Of a stretch of DNA of 64,000 nt, positions 63,464 to 64,000 are shown one piece after another. How positions within the stretch are numbered: position 1 is the stretch's first letter; each line of letters begins with the position of its first letter. Position numbers and translations under genes: made by a program. The stretch is taken from NCBI GenBank assembly GCA_022823185.1, contig JAJDXQ010000013.1, forward strand, positions 1 to 64,000, written 5' to 3'. The notes under the pieces were generated by a model. That model saw only the letters and a list, made by a program, of their open reading frames with translations, was not told the origin of the DNA and did not search any database. The stretch comes from Caldilineaceae bacterium (GTDB lineage Bacteria; Chloroflexota; Anaerolineae; Caldilineales; Caldilineaceae).

Positions 63464-64000
63464 CTAATTGCTATGTTCCCTTACCAGGCGCGCCCGCAGG
63501 AGGGTAAACAGGAGAATTGTCAGGAAGAGAAGGAGAGAAAGAGCGGCGGCAAAGCCGAGGCGAAAGCGGACAAATCCCTCATGGTAGATATAGGAAACGA
63601 TGGTGGCTGAATGCCCGCCCGGCCCGCCGCCTGTCATCAGATAGACCTGTCCAAAGATGCGGAAGGCGCTGATGATTTCGAGTGTAATGACCAGCCCCAG
63701 CGCCGGAGTCAGGAGAGGAAGGGTTATTCGCCAGAACGCCTGCCAGGCTGAGGCGCCGTCGATGACGGCCGCTTCTCCCAATTCGGCCGGAATCTCTTTG
63801 AGTCCGGCCAGTAGGATAACCATGTGGAAGCCCACCGCCTGCCAGATGGTGACAAGGGAGATCGACTGGATCACCCACTTGCTTGTCGTCAACCAACCCT
63901 GTTTGGGGATTCCGATGCCGTAGAGCGCCAGGTTGAGAAGGCCGGTCTCTTTCTCGAAAATCCAGATCCAGATGATGGCGGTGACGGTAATGGCAACGAC
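63464..64000 (-). CDS. ABC transporter permease, MalF type (5' end outside window)
   Basis: The frame is open to the window edge: IIWIWIFEKETGLLNLALYG is the conserved MalF segment before the fourth helix, then the coupling motif ELGEAAVIDGASAWQAFWRI and TGGGPGGHSATIVSYIY. A TTG at 63892 is internal, not the start. Partial gene; at least 178 residues are visible. Confidence 0.9.
   Translation of the reverse strand, partial: VVAITVTAIIWIWIFEKETGLLNLALYGIGIPKQGWLTTSKWVIQSISLVTIWQAVGFHMVILLAGLKEIPAELGEAAVIDGASAWQAFWRITLPLLTPALGLVITLEIISAFRIFGQVYLMTGGGPGGHSATIVSYIYHEGFVRFRLGFAAALSLLLFLTILLFTLLRARLVREHSN

Overview
The window is GC-rich bacterial DNA, most likely from a Chloroflexota bacterium. 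The best guess is a Caldilineales/Anaerolineae-type member, as often seen in marine or sponge metagenomes. This rests on gene content and style: CAAP-type lipoproteins with acidic linkers, Uma2 expansions, many Gfo/Idh/MocA, PhyH, DegT and sugar-epimerase paralogs, and frequent GTG/TTG starts. It is an inference; there is no rRNA or other strong phylogenetic marker here. I see no tRNA, CRISPR array, prophage or replication origin.

Layout. 1-465: decayed ISKra4-like transposase remnant. 546-5300 (-): AstE-like zinc hydrolase, a beta-propeller glycosidase-like protein, a hypothetical and an MDR dehydrogenase. 5478-6419 (+): class IV aminotransferase. 6703-19571 (-): a 13-kb gene run with gaps of 87 bp or less, starting at a good sigma70-like promoter. 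It holds a peptide/opine-type ABC importer (SBP plus two permeases), two PhyH dioxygenases flanking two small membrane-associated proteins, an aldo/keto reductase, a second beta-propeller protein, a GNAT and three Gfo/Idh/MocA oxidoreductases. 20090-24109 (-): YifB/ComM ATPase, sugar epimerase, MFS exporter. 24770-28296 (+): MDR dehydrogenase, sugar epimerase, phosphomannomutase. 28506-33810: Cys-rich small protein, two Yip1-like membrane proteins, an AIR-synthase (HypE-like) protein and a tandem duplication of Uma2 genes. 34181-37906 (-): two YbdK-type carboxylate-amine ligases translationally coupled downstream of a glutathionylspermidine-synthase-like ATP-grasp protein, a likely small-molecule amidoligase operon. 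38512-45630: DUF1537 acid-sugar kinase, DegT aminotransferase, PdxA-like dehydrogenase, LarA-like protein, orphan DNA methyltransferase and HPS/KGPDC-like protein. 45684-47383 (-): Uma2 and MDR dehydrogenase.

47842-53801 (+): an operon with a Tat-type SBP and two permeases bracketed by two DegT aminotransferases. 53995-61042 (-): a complete ABC sugar importer (SBP, two permeases, MalK-type ATPase) followed by an IolE-like epimerase and a CE15-like glucuronoyl esterase. 61371-64000 (-): permeases of another sugar importer and a sialidase-like BNR protein; the distal permease runs off the window.

Taken together the window is a dense catabolic region for scavenged sugars, sugar acids and possibly aminocyclitols. 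Four ABC importers have only one ATPase gene among them, many sugar-active enzymes lack export signals (suggesting intracellular processing of imported oligomers), and no recognisable transcription factor gene is present. Dispersed repeats decorate intergenic gaps: a GGGAACTGCAG head with TGGTCAG heptamers, CACAAGGGG palindromes, and CGAAGGG arrays.
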